A stretch of 38,187 nt of DNA from Sulfurimonas sp. (GCA_016744115.1 JADGEZ010000021.1:1-38187); one strand, 5' to 3'. Positions 10,837 through 18,372 are shown, counted from the first letter of the stretch. Program-made: numbers and translations. The notes: generated by a model not told the origin, from the letters alone.

Positions 10837-11340
10837 ATGGATGAAGTAAGATATGCTGGATTTTGGATTCGTTTTACTGCTTCATTTTTGGACACCCTTT
10901 TTCTAGCCTTGCCTATAGCTATTGTTATATACTACTTAAGTGATGGAAACTGGTTTGATTTTGCACAGTACCAACAAAATATGCAATACGCTATGAGTGG
11001 AAATGCAAGTAAAGCTTTCTCAACTCAACCTCAAATGTCTATTAAATGGGAACTGCTTTTTGAAGTATCGGTTTTGATAGTTACTATGATTTTTTGGAGA
11101 AGGTGGCGTGGAGCTACTCCTGGGAAAAGACTTGTGCATATCAAAATAGTTGATGCTAAGACCTTTGAAGATATAAATAACAAACAAGCAATAACTCGTT
11201 CTTTTGGCTACATAGCATCAATCTTTTCTTTTCTTATGGGTTTTATCATGGTGGCATTTAGAAAAGATAAACGAGGGCTTCATGATCTTCTTGCATCTAC
11301 TGCTGTTATATACGAAAAGGATCAATCTTCTTCACAGTGA
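10837..11340 (+). CDS. RDD-family membrane protein
   Basis: A 167-residue inner membrane protein of the RDD family. The first helix carries the signature Arg and Asp residues (F-W-I-R-F-T-A-S-F-L-D). Two more helices follow (about 68-85 and 128-146), as does the motif W-R-G-A-T-P-G-K-R-L-V-H-I-K-I-V-D that marks the family. The last cytoplasmic segment contains the usual R-K-D-K-R-G-L-H-D-L-L-A. The function of RDD proteins is poorly known; some are linked to ion transport. The ATG at 10837 is taken as the start; an in-frame TTG at 10831 would add two residues. It probably depends on readthrough from guaB. Confidence 0.85.
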   Translation: MDEVRYAGFWIRFTASFLDTLFLALPIAIVIYYLSDGNWFDFAQYQQNMQYAMSGNASKAFSTQPQMSIKWELLFEVSVLIVTMIFWRRWRGATPGKRLVHIKIVDAKTFEDINNKQAITRSFGYIASIFSFLMGFIMVAFRKDKRGLHDLLASTAVIYEKDQSSSQ

Positions 11341-11471
11341 GAGAGTTGTAATTTTAATATTTGAATTTTTGCATCAATTTGTTCGTTTTTACTAGAGAAA
11401 TAATCAAATATTTCATATAATGAGGAGACAGTATTTATACTTTTTTCTAGGGACATTAAGTAATAGGGCAT
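11322..11471 (-). CDS. Possible 49-residue small protein or relic of a longer one
   Basis: A short frame begins at ATG 11471 (M-P-Y-Y-L-M-S-L-E-K) and ends in a charged amphipathic helix (K-N-E-Q-I-D-A-K-I-Q-I-L-K). Its last 19 nt overlap the end of the RDD gene on the other strand. The frame is the same as that of the DUF3108-like gene upstream and follows its stop codon, so it could instead be a decayed downstream segment. Its start lies within a 20-bp repeat found elsewhere in the window. No clear ribosome binding site is seen. Confidence 0.25.
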   Translation of the reverse strand: MPYYLMSLEKSINTVSSLYEIFDYFSSKNEQIDAKIQILKLQLSHCEED

Positions 11472-11476
11472 AAATA
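11457..11476 (+). repeat. 20-bp dispersed repeat, copy 1
   Basis: TAAGTAATAGGGCATAAATA occurs here and again, identical in all 20 bases and in the same orientation, at 17507-17526. A 16-bp inverted copy is at 14926-14941. The two direct copies bracket the DUF3108, two-component and restriction-modification genes. Confidence 0.6.
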
Positions 11477-11513
11477 ACTTATATTCAGAGTTAAGAGATT
11501 TAATCGAACTGTA

Positions 11514-12251
11514 TTAGTCTAAAAAATATTTTTCTTCTGAGAGTTTTGTTATATAAGCATCTCCATAAAAAGAGACGCCTATTGATTGAACTTTATGAAA
11601 AAAAATACTTTTATTATCATCTATCATACTTATTTTATAGTTATCCTCTCCAAAGTTTTTTTGTACTTCAAAAAGATTATTGCCTAAAAATAGAAGGGTA
11701 TCTTTATCTTTTTTATCAACATAAGGAACTTTCCCTCTTGAAATATTTCCTTTTTTAAGGTTCAAGTAAAGACTTAAATAATCATTACCTTCTAAGTCAA
11801 TATTTTCAGTATTTTCTTCAACAAATAATTTTCTTTCATCATCAAAAGAGAAATCAATGTGGTTAAAAGTACTTATTATTTTATATTCTTGAATTGTTTT
11901 AGTTTTAAGAACTGTGTGTTTTTCATAATCAAAGATATATACAGTAGTTTTATTATAATCAGTTTTAGATGTTTTTTTTGTAAACTTTAGAGGTTTATAA
12001 ACTCCCTTAGAAATAATACCCTCACTTATAAAAACATCTATTCTATTACTTGATAAGTACTGCACCAAACCTTGACTTGTGGTTGTTGCTTTAAAAAAGT
12101 ATGTTTTATTTTTTCTATCTTCTTTAAGTTTTAAATCCACAAAACCGATTTTTCCATATATCGAAATACCGCTTTGGTATTTAACTTTTTGTACTAAGGT
12201 AGAAGAAAATAAGCTAAGGCTGATGATGAAGAGTAAAAATATTTTTTTCAT
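11514..12251 (-). CDS. DUF3108-like periplasmic protein
   Basis: A 245-residue protein with a clear signal peptide (M-K-K-I-F then a hydrophobic run, cleavage near residue 17 before S-T-L-V-Q). The mature part is all-beta: a strand with Y-G-K-I-G-F-V-D-L-K-L, then a T-T-T-S-Q-G-L-V-Q-Y-L segment and an I-S-K-G-V-Y-K-P-L-K-F strand. This resembles DUF3108 proteins, periplasmic beta-clam domains near envelope genes; the match is by pattern only. It is divergent from the sensor kinase, sharing a 140-bp intergenic region, which may hint at common control. No catalytic motif is visible. Confidence 0.65.
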   Translation of the reverse strand: MKKIFLLFIISLSLFSSTLVQKVKYQSGISIYGKIGFVDLKLKEDRKNKTYFFKATTTSQGLVQYLSSNRIDVFISEGIISKGVYKPLKFTKKTSKTDYNKTTVYIFDYEKHTVLKTKTIQEYKIISTFNHIDFSFDDERKLFVEENTENIDLEGNDYLSLYLNLKKGNISRGKVPYVDKKDKDTLLFLGNNLFEVQKNFGEDNYKISMIDDNKSIFFHKVQSIGVSFYGDAYITKLSEEKYFLD

Positions 12252-12368
12252 AATATAATAATGTCCTTTAAATCATGTAATTTATATATCATTTTATAGT
12301 AGAAAATTATACCTAGCCTATCAAAGATATGGCTTAAAATTTTAATCAACTTTTCATTATTAAATAGA

Positions 12369-12387
12369 TATAATTTATATATTGAGG
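12369..12387 (+). promoter_or_regulatory. -10 box and ribosome binding site of the sensor kinase gene
   Basis: TATAAT at 12369-12374 is followed by a GAGG ribosome binding site at 12384-12387. The latter sits 7 nt from ATG 12395 but only 4 nt from the in-frame GTG at 12392, which favours the ATG. The leader would be very short. Confidence 0.45.
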
Positions 12388-12394
12388 TATAGTG

Positions 12395-14230
12395 ATGAAA
12401 TTTATGAAGTACCTTTTTCTTTTAATACTCTTAAACTCTTCTGTTCTATCCAAAACAATAGATATAAGTAAAATATCAAAAAAAATAGATTTATTGCCAA
12501 AAAGTTACCTTTATATTGACAATAACATAAAAGAACAAAATTTTGAGAAAATAAAAAAACAATCTTTTAAGAAAAATGATAAAACAATAATAAATTTTGG
12601 TATAAATAAAAATAAAGCCGTATGGATAAAATTTACCTTAGAAAATAAGAGTTTATTAGACAAGAGAGTTATACTAGAATATGTAAGTTCTATAACAAGA
12701 AAGATTGAACTCTATGAGAACGATGCTGTATACATAGATGGTCTCTCACAAATAAACAAAAATAGACACTCACTTAAACCAAGTTTTATTATAAACCTAA
12801 CTCCAAATAAAAAGCAAGTTTATTATATCAAAGCACAGTCAAATGGAGCTTCTTTATCTACAAAACTCAATCTTTGGGAAGAAGAAAAGTTTACAAAACA
12901 TTTTATTTATCAAAACAATATAACAAGCCTTTTTTTCGGGGCAATATTTATTTTATTTGTTTATAACTTATTTATTTATATTTTTACAAAAGATAAGGTT
13001 TACTTATACTATATATTCTATATTGCCTTTGTATCTTTACATTTATCTATTTATGTGGGCTATGCGAGTTTATACCTATTTGATCAAAATCAGATTGACT
13101 TTGTCATGGAGCAGAAATTTTTAATCGTCTCATTGGTTATGTACTTTATAGTGGAGTTTACTGTTAGTCTTTTAAACCTTAAGAGATTTAAAAAATTTCA
13201 TAGCTTTATATATGTTTGCTCAATAATGCTCATTTTCTTTAGTCTTATAAACTTCAATCTCTTGATATTATTTTTTATCCCTATTGTATTGCTTTTGTAT
13301 AAAGCTTCTTATTTAGCATTTGTAAAAAAAGAAGATATTTCGTATATATATCTAATTGCATGGTTTCCGATTTTTTTTATATTTGTAGGATGGATTTATT
13401 TTTCAACATCAAAAAATATTTTTAATGAAGCTTATGAAATTTTTCCATATATTTTACAATTTGTTCATCTTTTTGAAGCTATAACATTTTCTATTGCTTT
13501 AGCATATCGAATTAAGTTACTACAACAAACAAAAGAAAAACTTAATACACAACTTATATATGAACAACAAAACAGAGAAATCAACTTACATGAGCAAGTA
13601 AAAGACAAAACAAAACATCTCAACTTAGCCTTAGAAGAAAAAGTGCTTCTAATGCAAGAGCTTCACCATAGAGTAAAAAACAATCTACAAATGGTAAATT
13701 CTTTACTAAGATTGCAAAGTTTAGAAATTGTAAATGATGAAACAAAAGAGATATTTACACAAGCACAAAATCGTATAAAAGCGATTAGTTTTTTACATGA
13801 GCTTTTGTATAAACAACATAATATAACTTCTATAAGCACAAAAGAGTATTTTATAAAACTCATTGATGAAATGATTAAAACTTATGGCACAAAAGCTATA
13901 ATAAGAACAAATATAACTTGCGATATAAAACTAGAAAATATTATCTATTGTGGTTTAATTTTAAATGAGCTTGTGTTAAACTCTATAAAATATGCCTTTA
14001 GTAATGTAGAAAATTCTCATGCACAAATAGACATAATCTTAAAAAAGCAAAACAAATTATGTATGTTTATAATCAAAGATAATGGTGTAGGTTTTACTCA
14101 AAGCAAACAAAACAAAACCTTAGGTTTAACTCTAGTAAATACTTTAGTGAAAAATCAGCTAAAAGGGGATATTATCATCAAATCAGAAAAAGGAACGCAT
14201 ATAGAGATGTCATGGTTAGAAAATGGATAA
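12395..14230 (+). CDS. Membrane sensor histidine kinase, 7TM-DISM plus HisKA_2 type
   Basis: A 611-residue sensor with a signal peptide (about residues 1-19) and a periplasmic beta domain of the DISM extracellular type (about 20-165). A block of seven hydrophobic segments (about 172-375) follows, starting at the typical L-F-F-G-A-I-F-I-L-F-V-Y-N-L-F. A linker coiled coil precedes a HisKA_2 kinase core. The phosphoacceptor region L-H-H-R-V-K-N-N-L-Q lies at about 423-432, and the ATPase has N-E-L-V-L-N-S and D-N-G-V-G-F, with G-L-T-L-V-N-T as the G2 box. DISM domains are thought to sense carbohydrates or other small ligands; the ligand here is unknown. Its stop overlaps the response regulator start by 8 nt. 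Confidence 0.9.
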   Translation: MKFMKYLFLLILLNSSVLSKTIDISKISKKIDLLPKSYLYIDNNIKEQNFEKIKKQSFKKNDKTIINFGINKNKAVWIKFTLENKSLLDKRVILEYVSSITRKIELYENDAVYIDGLSQINKNRHSLKPSFIINLTPNKKQVYYIKAQSNGASLSTKLNLWEEEKFTKHFIYQNNITSLFFGAIFILFVYNLFIYIFTKDKVYLYYIFYIAFVSLHLSIYVGYASLYLFDQNQIDFVMEQKFLIVSLVMYFIVEFTVSLLNLKRFKKFHSFIYVCSIMLIFFSLINFNLLILFFIPIVLLLYKASYLAFVKKEDISYIYLIAWFPIFFIFVGWIYFSTSKNIFNEAYEIFPYILQFVHLFEAITFSIALAYRIKLLQQTKEKLNTQLIYEQQNREINLHEQVKDKTKHLNLALEEKVLLMQELHHRVKNNLQMVNSLLRLQSLEIVNDETKEIFTQAQNRIKAISFLHELLYKQHNITSISTKEYFIKLIDEMIKTYGTKAIIRTNITCDIKLENIIYCGLILNELVLNSIKYAFSNVENSHAQIDIILKKQNKLCMFIIKDNGVGFTQSKQNKTLGLTLVNTLVKNQLKGDIIIKSEKGTHIEMSWLENG

Positions 14231-14909
14231 ATTAAATATCTTGATTGTTGAAGATGAAACTATCATTGCCTTAGATCTAAAATACACTATCGAATCTTTT
14301 GGACATTCAGTATGTGATATTGCATCTAATCCACAAGAGGCTATACGCTATGCTAAAGAGTTTAAACCCCATCTTGTTTTTATGGATATTAATCTTGGGA
14401 GTTCTATAAATGGGATAGAGTGTTATAAAATCATCAAAAAAGAACAAGATCTTAAAGTGATCTATTTAACAGCTTATACAGATGACAAAACAATTGATAG
14501 TGCGATAGAGACAAACCCTTTAGCGTATTTGATAAAACCATTTAACGATGATGAGCTCAAAGCCGTCTTAAAATTAATGACTTTTAAAGTAAAGCAAAGT
14601 AATCGCGAGTATAAGGATGAAGAAATAATTATAGAGTTAAACAAAGATTATTACTACGACATACAAAAAAATGCACTTTTCTTTAAAGGGAGTCCAATAA
14701 GACTATCCAAAAATGAAAAAATTCTTTTAAACCTTCTTTTAGAAGCAAAAGGAAATCCACTTTCCTACGCTGATATAGAATGCAATATTTGGACAGACTG
14801 CATAGTAAATGGCGACACTTTAAGAGCTTTGGTGTATAGATTAAGAGCAAAATTAAAATTTGACCTCATACAAACCATCCCTTCTTTTGGATATAAACTT
14901 ATTTTTTAA
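14223..14909 (+). CDS. OmpR-type response regulator paired with the DISM sensor kinase
   Basis: A 228-residue two-domain regulator. The receiver has the acidic pair E10-D11, phosphoacceptor Asp55 in V-F-M-D-I-N, Thr83 and Lys105 in L-I-K-P-F. The C-terminal winged helix (about 130-228) has the OmpR/PhoB pattern L-S-K-N-E-K-I-L-L-N-L-L-L and ends Q-T-I-P-S-F-G-Y-K-L-I-F. Pairing an OmpR-type output with a HisKA_2 kinase is less common than with a HisKA kinase, but the 8-nt overlap makes them partners. A degenerate copy of its 3' end lies at about 17009-17067, beyond the restriction-modification genes. Confidence 0.93.
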   Translation: MDKLNILIVEDETIIALDLKYTIESFGHSVCDIASNPQEAIRYAKEFKPHLVFMDINLGSSINGIECYKIIKKEQDLKVIYLTAYTDDKTIDSAIETNPLAYLIKPFNDDELKAVLKLMTFKVKQSNREYKDEEIIIELNKDYYYDIQKNALFFKGSPIRLSKNEKILLNLLLEAKGNPLSYADIECNIWTDCIVNGDTLRALVYRLRAKLKFDLIQTIPSFGYKLIF

Positions 14910-14925
14910 AAGCTCATAAATATTG

Positions 14926-14941
14926 TATGCCCTATTACTTA
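14926..14941 (-). repeat. 16-bp dispersed repeat, inverted copy 2
   Basis: On the minus strand this reads TAAGTAATAGGGCATA, identical to the first 16 bases of the copies at 11457 and 17507. It lies in the 39-bp gap between the convergent response regulator and methyltransferase genes. Confidence 0.55.
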
Positions 14942-14948
14942 CTTATTA

Positions 14949-16142
14949 TTATCCTTTGAACATATTAAATATTTCTACGGATGGTGTTTTTAAAATATTC
15001 ATACCTGCATGATTAATATCTGTTTCAAATAATCCACTGTGATTTGTTTGTATAAGAATAGATTTTTTTGATTTTTTGATTTTCATTGCTTTAGCTAAAA
15101 GAGAAGCAGATTCCCTTAAAGTTTCTTTTTCTTTTTGCACTCTCACTAGAATAGGAGTACCTTCATATAATTCCATAAGTATTGCATCAATACCTTTATT
15201 TCTTTGCACTGCATTAAATTTTAAGCCATCAAGTAATTCTAATGCTTTCTTATCAGCACTTAAATAGGAGTCTCTACCTTTTTTTAATAGCTTTGATTCA
15301 GTTTTTATAGGGTTTTGTATTCTACTTTTTGACAATTCAATAGCTTCACTTGATTTATCTATTCCAATATAATTTCTATTTAATAGTTTGGCAGCTACAC
15401 ATGTTGTACCACTACCACAAAATGGGTCTAAAACAATATCATTTTTATCAGTAGTAAGTTCAATAATTCTCTCTAATAGCAGCAATGGTTTTTGTGTTGG
15501 ATAACCAACTCTCTCTTTTGCTTTTGGATTCAAATATGGTATATCCCAAACATCATTCAGGGGAACACCTTTCTTTTTATCTCCAAGTAAAACATTTCCT
15601 TCTTTATCTGTGTCATAAATTGATTTATTATCAGCATCTCTCGTTCTTCGTTGTAATATTTGATCAACATTCGTAGTCTCTGAATAAGGAGTGAACACTG
15701 TATTAAATTTAAAGTTTTTAGTTTTTGAGTAAAAATATATATTTTGATGGCTAGGGAGTAATCCCTTTTTTGAATTTGACCAGCGTTTATAGCTCCAAAT
15801 AATTTCAGACTGAAAATTCTTCTCTCCAAATACTTTATCTAGGACAGCTCTAATAATATGTTCTCCACTTTTATCACAATGCACAAATATTGAACCATCA
15901 TCTCTTAAAAGCTGATGCATTAATTTTATGCGTTCATATAAAAAGTGAGCATAGCCCTCACTACTTCCCCATGTATCCTCAAAACTAAACTCTTTTTTTC
16001 TATCTTTACTTTTTAGAGTATGTTTTTTTTCTGTGAAAAATGGAGGGTCTAAATATATTAAGTTAATAAAGTTTTTTTCAATTTCTTCCATTTTATCAAT
16101 ACAATCTCCTGCAAGAAAATAATTAGCTATATTTTTCATCAA
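14949..16142 (-). CDS. DNA methyltransferase of a type II restriction-modification system (N6-A or N4-C)
   Basis: A 397-residue amino-methyltransferase of the beta class. The catalytic motif D-P-P-F (residues 32-35, in I-Y-L-D-P-P-F-F) comes first, then a target-recognition region (about 60-210). The AdoMet-binding motif D-P-F-C-G-S-G-T is at residues 239-246. D-P-P-F/Y enzymes methylate the exocyclic amino group of adenine or cytosine. A C-terminal extension of about 120 residues (270-397) has no motif I recognise and may add specificity or dimer contacts. Its ATG overlaps the stop of the endonuclease gene by 4 nt, so the two are translationally coupled. The recognition sequence cannot be read from the gene; an ApaLI-like partner would suggest GTGCAC. 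Confidence 0.9.
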   Translation of the reverse strand: MMKNIANYFLAGDCIDKMEEIEKNFINLIYLDPPFFTEKKHTLKSKDRKKEFSFEDTWGSSEGYAHFLYERIKLMHQLLRDDGSIFVHCDKSGEHIIRAVLDKVFGEKNFQSEIIWSYKRWSNSKKGLLPSHQNIYFYSKTKNFKFNTVFTPYSETTNVDQILQRRTRDADNKSIYDTDKEGNVLLGDKKKGVPLNDVWDIPYLNPKAKERVGYPTQKPLLLLERIIELTTDKNDIVLDPFCGSGTTCVAAKLLNRNYIGIDKSSEAIELSKSRIQNPIKTESKLLKKGRDSYLSADKKALELLDGLKFNAVQRNKGIDAILMELYEGTPILVRVQKEKETLRESASLLAKAMKIKKSKKSILIQTNHSGLFETDINHAGMNILKTPSVEIFNMFKG

Positions 16143-16918
16143 GAAAGTTCTCTATTATCCGCTATTTCAGTTAATATTACTTTTAAATCATAGCCACTTA
16201 TTTTTGTCAAGTAGTCCCATGCATCATCTCCAGCATAATATTCTCCTTGAACACCTTTATATAAGGTTTTAAGTGTCTCTTGAATTTTAATAGTTTGTTC
16301 TCTTTGTGGATAGTAAAACATTACACGAACTGGATTATATCCATGAGCTTTTATAACTTTTACTCTTGTATGCTCTTTTGTGATGTGGTCTCCATCTGTT
16401 GTAGCATCTCTCCATTTTAATTCAACTGCATCATTAGCATTTAAAAAGTCAATTTCAAAAGTTTTTGGTTTTTTACCCTCTGTATTCTCAACAATCTTTT
16501 TCCCTCCGTTGCTATTTGAAAAGAAAATACATAATGATGCAGCTTCTTCTAAAAAAGAACCTGCATATTTATATAAAAATCGTCCAGTATTTTGATACTC
16601 ATCTATTAACATACCTTCTGTATCTGACATACCAAGTACTCTATAGATTAAATAGTGAGAGTTGTCATCTTTTTTCATTTCCTTTTTTCTTGAAGTGATT
16701 TTCAAATCTAAATTTCTTGTGTACTCATCTGCAATATTTTGTATTTTTGATTTTAAAAGGCTAAGGCAACTTCCATCTGCTATAGCATCATCAATTTCTT
16801 TTCTTTGATAATCATATATCGCTTGAATTAAATCATTTTTTTTCTTTTTTTTAATATTTATATTTAAAGTTTCGCAATAGCTTTTTAGCTCTGGCATTTT
16901 TAATTGTTCAATTTTCAT
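16139..16918 (-). CDS. ApaLI-like type II restriction endonuclease
   Basis: A 259-residue protein. Residues about 1-37 look like a SAP/Rho-N-type small DNA-binding helix pair (M-P-E-L-K-S-Y-C-E-T-L...K-K-N-D-L-I-Q-A-I). The C-terminal half carries a PD-(D/E)xK pattern: E155-I-D157, then E166-L-K168, followed by the W-R-D-A-T-T-D-G-D-H-I-T-K-E-H-T-R block that I associate with ApaLI-like endonucleases. It lies upstream of, and overlaps, the cognate methyltransferase. Having the nuclease first in the operon is the less usual order. Family assignment is from memory of the motif block. Confidence 0.8.
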   Translation of the reverse strand: MKIEQLKMPELKSYCETLNINIKKKKKNDLIQAIYDYQRKEIDDAIADGSCLSLLKSKIQNIADEYTRNLDLKITSRKKEMKKDDNSHYLIYRVLGMSDTEGMLIDEYQNTGRFLYKYAGSFLEEAASLCIFFSNSNGGKKIVENTEGKKPKTFEIDFLNANDAVELKWRDATTDGDHITKEHTRVKVIKAHGYNPVRVMFYYPQREQTIKIQETLKTLYKGVQGEYYAGDDAWDYLTKISGYDLKVILTEIADNRELS

Positions 16919-16942
16919 TTATAAATTCCTTTGACTATTGTA

Positions 16943-16948
16943 ATTATA
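16943..16948 (-). promoter_or_regulatory. -10 box of the restriction-modification operon
   Basis: On the minus strand TATAAT lies 24 nt before the endonuclease ATG, with an AAAGGAA ribosome binding site between them. No palindromic controller-protein site is obvious, and no small HTH controller gene accompanies the pair. Confidence 0.5.
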
Positions 16949-17008
16949 GCAAGTTGATGGAATAAAAAAACTTAGTTAAGTGGTCTTGACAATGGAGGAT
17001 ATTATAGA

Positions 17009-17067
17009 AAATTATACGCTTAAAACCTCCAAACCATCCCCACATTTGGGCATAAACTTATTTTAAA
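17009..17067 (+). pseudogene. Relic of the 3' end of a response regulator gene
   Basis: From 17030 one frame reads Q-T-I-P-T-F-G-H-K-L-I-L, against Q-T-I-P-S-F-G-Y-K-L-I-F at the end of the intact regulator (14871-14905). At DNA level 30 of 35 bases match (17030-17064), and weaker similarity extends upstream to about 17009. There is an in-frame stop at 17021 and no upstream domain. The relic and the intact gene flank the restriction-modification operon in direct orientation. Confidence 0.6.
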
Positions 17068-17070
17068 AAA

Positions 17071-17097
17071 AATCGTCACAAGAATCGTCACAAGAAT
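17071..17097. repeat. 12-bp tandem duplication
   Basis: AATCGTCACAAG is present twice in tandem (17071-17082, 17083-17094) and followed by a partial third start (AAT). It sits in the gene-free stretch just after the response-regulator relic. Confidence 0.7.
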
Positions 17098-17135
17098 GTC
17101 TTATACTTTGAAATATTATTTTATAGGATAAAGTT

Positions 17136-17496
17136 ATGTTAAAGCAAACTAAATATAAAACGATTGTAATGTCAATAGACTTCTTGCAAAACTCCTATAT
17201 GCCTCAGAGTGATAAGAAGTGCTAAGATTGTGTAAAACAAATTTTTATGCCTAGCCTAAGCTAAGGATAAAATATTTTTTTATGCAAGCTTGGCACTTCT
17301 TATCACTTCCGTAGGACACTTTATAGAGAGCTTTACTTGAGCGTAAATAACCCCAACCGTAGCTTTGGCTACGCTTGAGAATATTTGCCTTGATTAAAAC
17401 TCTCTATAAAGTGCTGAGACATATAGGAGTTTTGCAAGAAGTCTAATAAGAGTAAGTCTCTTAGCTATCACTTTTGGAGGGAATAGTAGTTTCTAA
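17136..17496 (+). pseudogene. Short signal-peptide-like frame interrupted by the inverted-repeat element
   Basis: ATG 17136 is preceded by GGATAAAG and opens M-L-K-Q-T-K-Y-K-T-I-V-M-S. It is cut by the element at 17177. Joining the two flanks with one copy of the 3-bp AAT keeps the frame open as I-R-V-S-L-L-A-I-T-F-G-G-N-S-S-F and then stop. The joined peptide looks like a signal sequence, similar in style to that of the lipoprotein downstream, but ends after 29 residues. It is probably a broken exported-protein gene; the stretch 16919-17640 otherwise contains no gene. Confidence 0.4.
17177..17444. mobile_element. 268-bp MITE-like element with 31-bp terminal inverted repeats and two internal arms
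   Basis: The ends 17177-17207 and 17414-17444 are inverted repeats matching at 30 of 31 positions (AGACTTCTTGCAAAACTCCT at the left tip). The element is flanked by AAT on both sides, a possible 3-bp target duplication; TA/TA is an alternative reading. Inside are two further stems that abut the termini: 17208-17222 with 17293-17307 (15 bp) and 17317-17330 with 17400-17413 (14 bp). Smaller hairpins lie in each arm (17243-17255/17260-17272 and 17358-17363/17368-17373). There is no transposase, so it would be moved in trans by a related insertion sequence. The whole could fold as a three-way junction. Confidence 0.75.
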
Positions 17497-17506
17497 TAAT
17501 CGAATA

Positions 17507-17526
17507 TAAGTAATAGGGCATAAATA
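17507..17526 (+). repeat. 20-bp dispersed repeat, copy 3
   Basis: Identical over 20 bases to the copy at 11457-11476, 62 bp beyond the right end of the inverted-repeat element. The surrounding bases differ between copies. Confidence 0.6.
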
Positions 17527-17640
17527 GTTCTCATAATCTAAAGCTTAAAAAATCTGTTTAAATTAGCTTTTGTGAAAATTATAAATCTTTGTAAACACTA
17601 GTAAATTTAAACATTTGCTCAATATATAAAAGGAAAAATC

Positions 17641-18372
17641 ATGAAATCTCAAAATAAAATCTTACACATAAGTTTAGCATCAGTTCTAGCCTTAGTTTTT
17701 ACGGCTTGTAATGGAAACTATCCAGTTATAGAAGACTCAGTAGGAGCGGATAGAGAGTGGTTTGTTGGTGAGTATAGGGGTGGAAATGGTATCTTGTCCT
17801 CAACATCTCATAGGAGTAAGATTGTAACTAAGTTAGCAGATTCTACTTTTTGTTCTGAACCTGAACCTACTACCGCTAGCAATCTAAAATCACTCTTTTA
17901 CACAGCACTCTCCGCTACAACCAAAGATGTAAATGCTACAGTAGATGTAGTTAGATCTATATCAAAAATGGCAGATCAACTCTTTAGCTCATCACAAGGA
18001 CTGCGTTTTTCTCAGGTTCAACATTATAATCTTTGCCAAGCGTTTAGAAATGGTGATTTAAATACAAGTGCTAAAGCAACAAGGTTTAAAGTTATGTTTA
18101 ACGACATTATGCAAAATTCTAAAGAGATAATCCTTGCAGAAACAAATGCTTCTGTACTCCACAACAAATGGGAACTAGAAGCATTACAAAAAGGAAATAA
18201 GACACTCCAAGAAACGAAAAAAGAACTTGACATTAAAGTCAAATCTTTAAGCAAAGATAACAACGCTTTGATACAAAAGAATTTTGATTTAAATGTTTCC
18301 AATCTAGTCTTATCTAACAAATTAAAACTTGTCACTAAATGTTCTGTTGATAAAAATGTTACTCAAGATTAG
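17641..18372 (+). CDS. Putative lipoprotein with C-terminal coiled coil
   Basis: A 243-residue protein with a lipoprotein-type signal (hydrophobic run then V-F-T-A-C, Cys at residue 23; the Phe at -3 is not ideal for a lipobox). The middle region (about 30-140) contains W-F-V-G-E-Y-R-G-G-N-G and conserved-looking Cys residues (C-S-E-P and N-L-C-Q). The C-terminal part (about 175-235) is a charged heptad-like coiled coil. An AAAGGAAAAA ribosome binding site precedes the ATG. I do not recognise a family; a periplasmic, membrane-anchored structural role is possible. Confidence 0.7.
   Translation: MKSQNKILHISLASVLALVFTACNGNYPVIEDSVGADREWFVGEYRGGNGILSSTSHRSKIVTKLADSTFCSEPEPTTASNLKSLFYTALSATTKDVNATVDVVRSISKMADQLFSSSQGLRFSQVQHYNLCQAFRNGDLNTSAKATRFKVMFNDIMQNSKEIILAETNASVLHNKWELEALQKGNKTLQETKKELDIKVKSLSKDNNALIQKNFDLNVSNLVLSNKLKLVTKCSVDKNVTQD

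Noticed and set aside
17071-17097. 12-bp tandem repeat considered as an iteron or CRISPR-like unit
   Set aside because: Only two full copies with no spacer, and no replication or cas gene nearby; listed only as a simple repeat.
17177-17444. Inverted-repeat element considered as a CRISPR or riboswitch
   Set aside because: No spaced direct repeats, no downstream gene in riboswitch position, and the long terminal inverted repeats with flanking duplication fit a MITE better.
18024-18335. 103-codon minus-strand frame within the lipoprotein gene
   Set aside because: No ribosome binding site; the plus-strand frame has a signal peptide and coiled coil and is the better gene.
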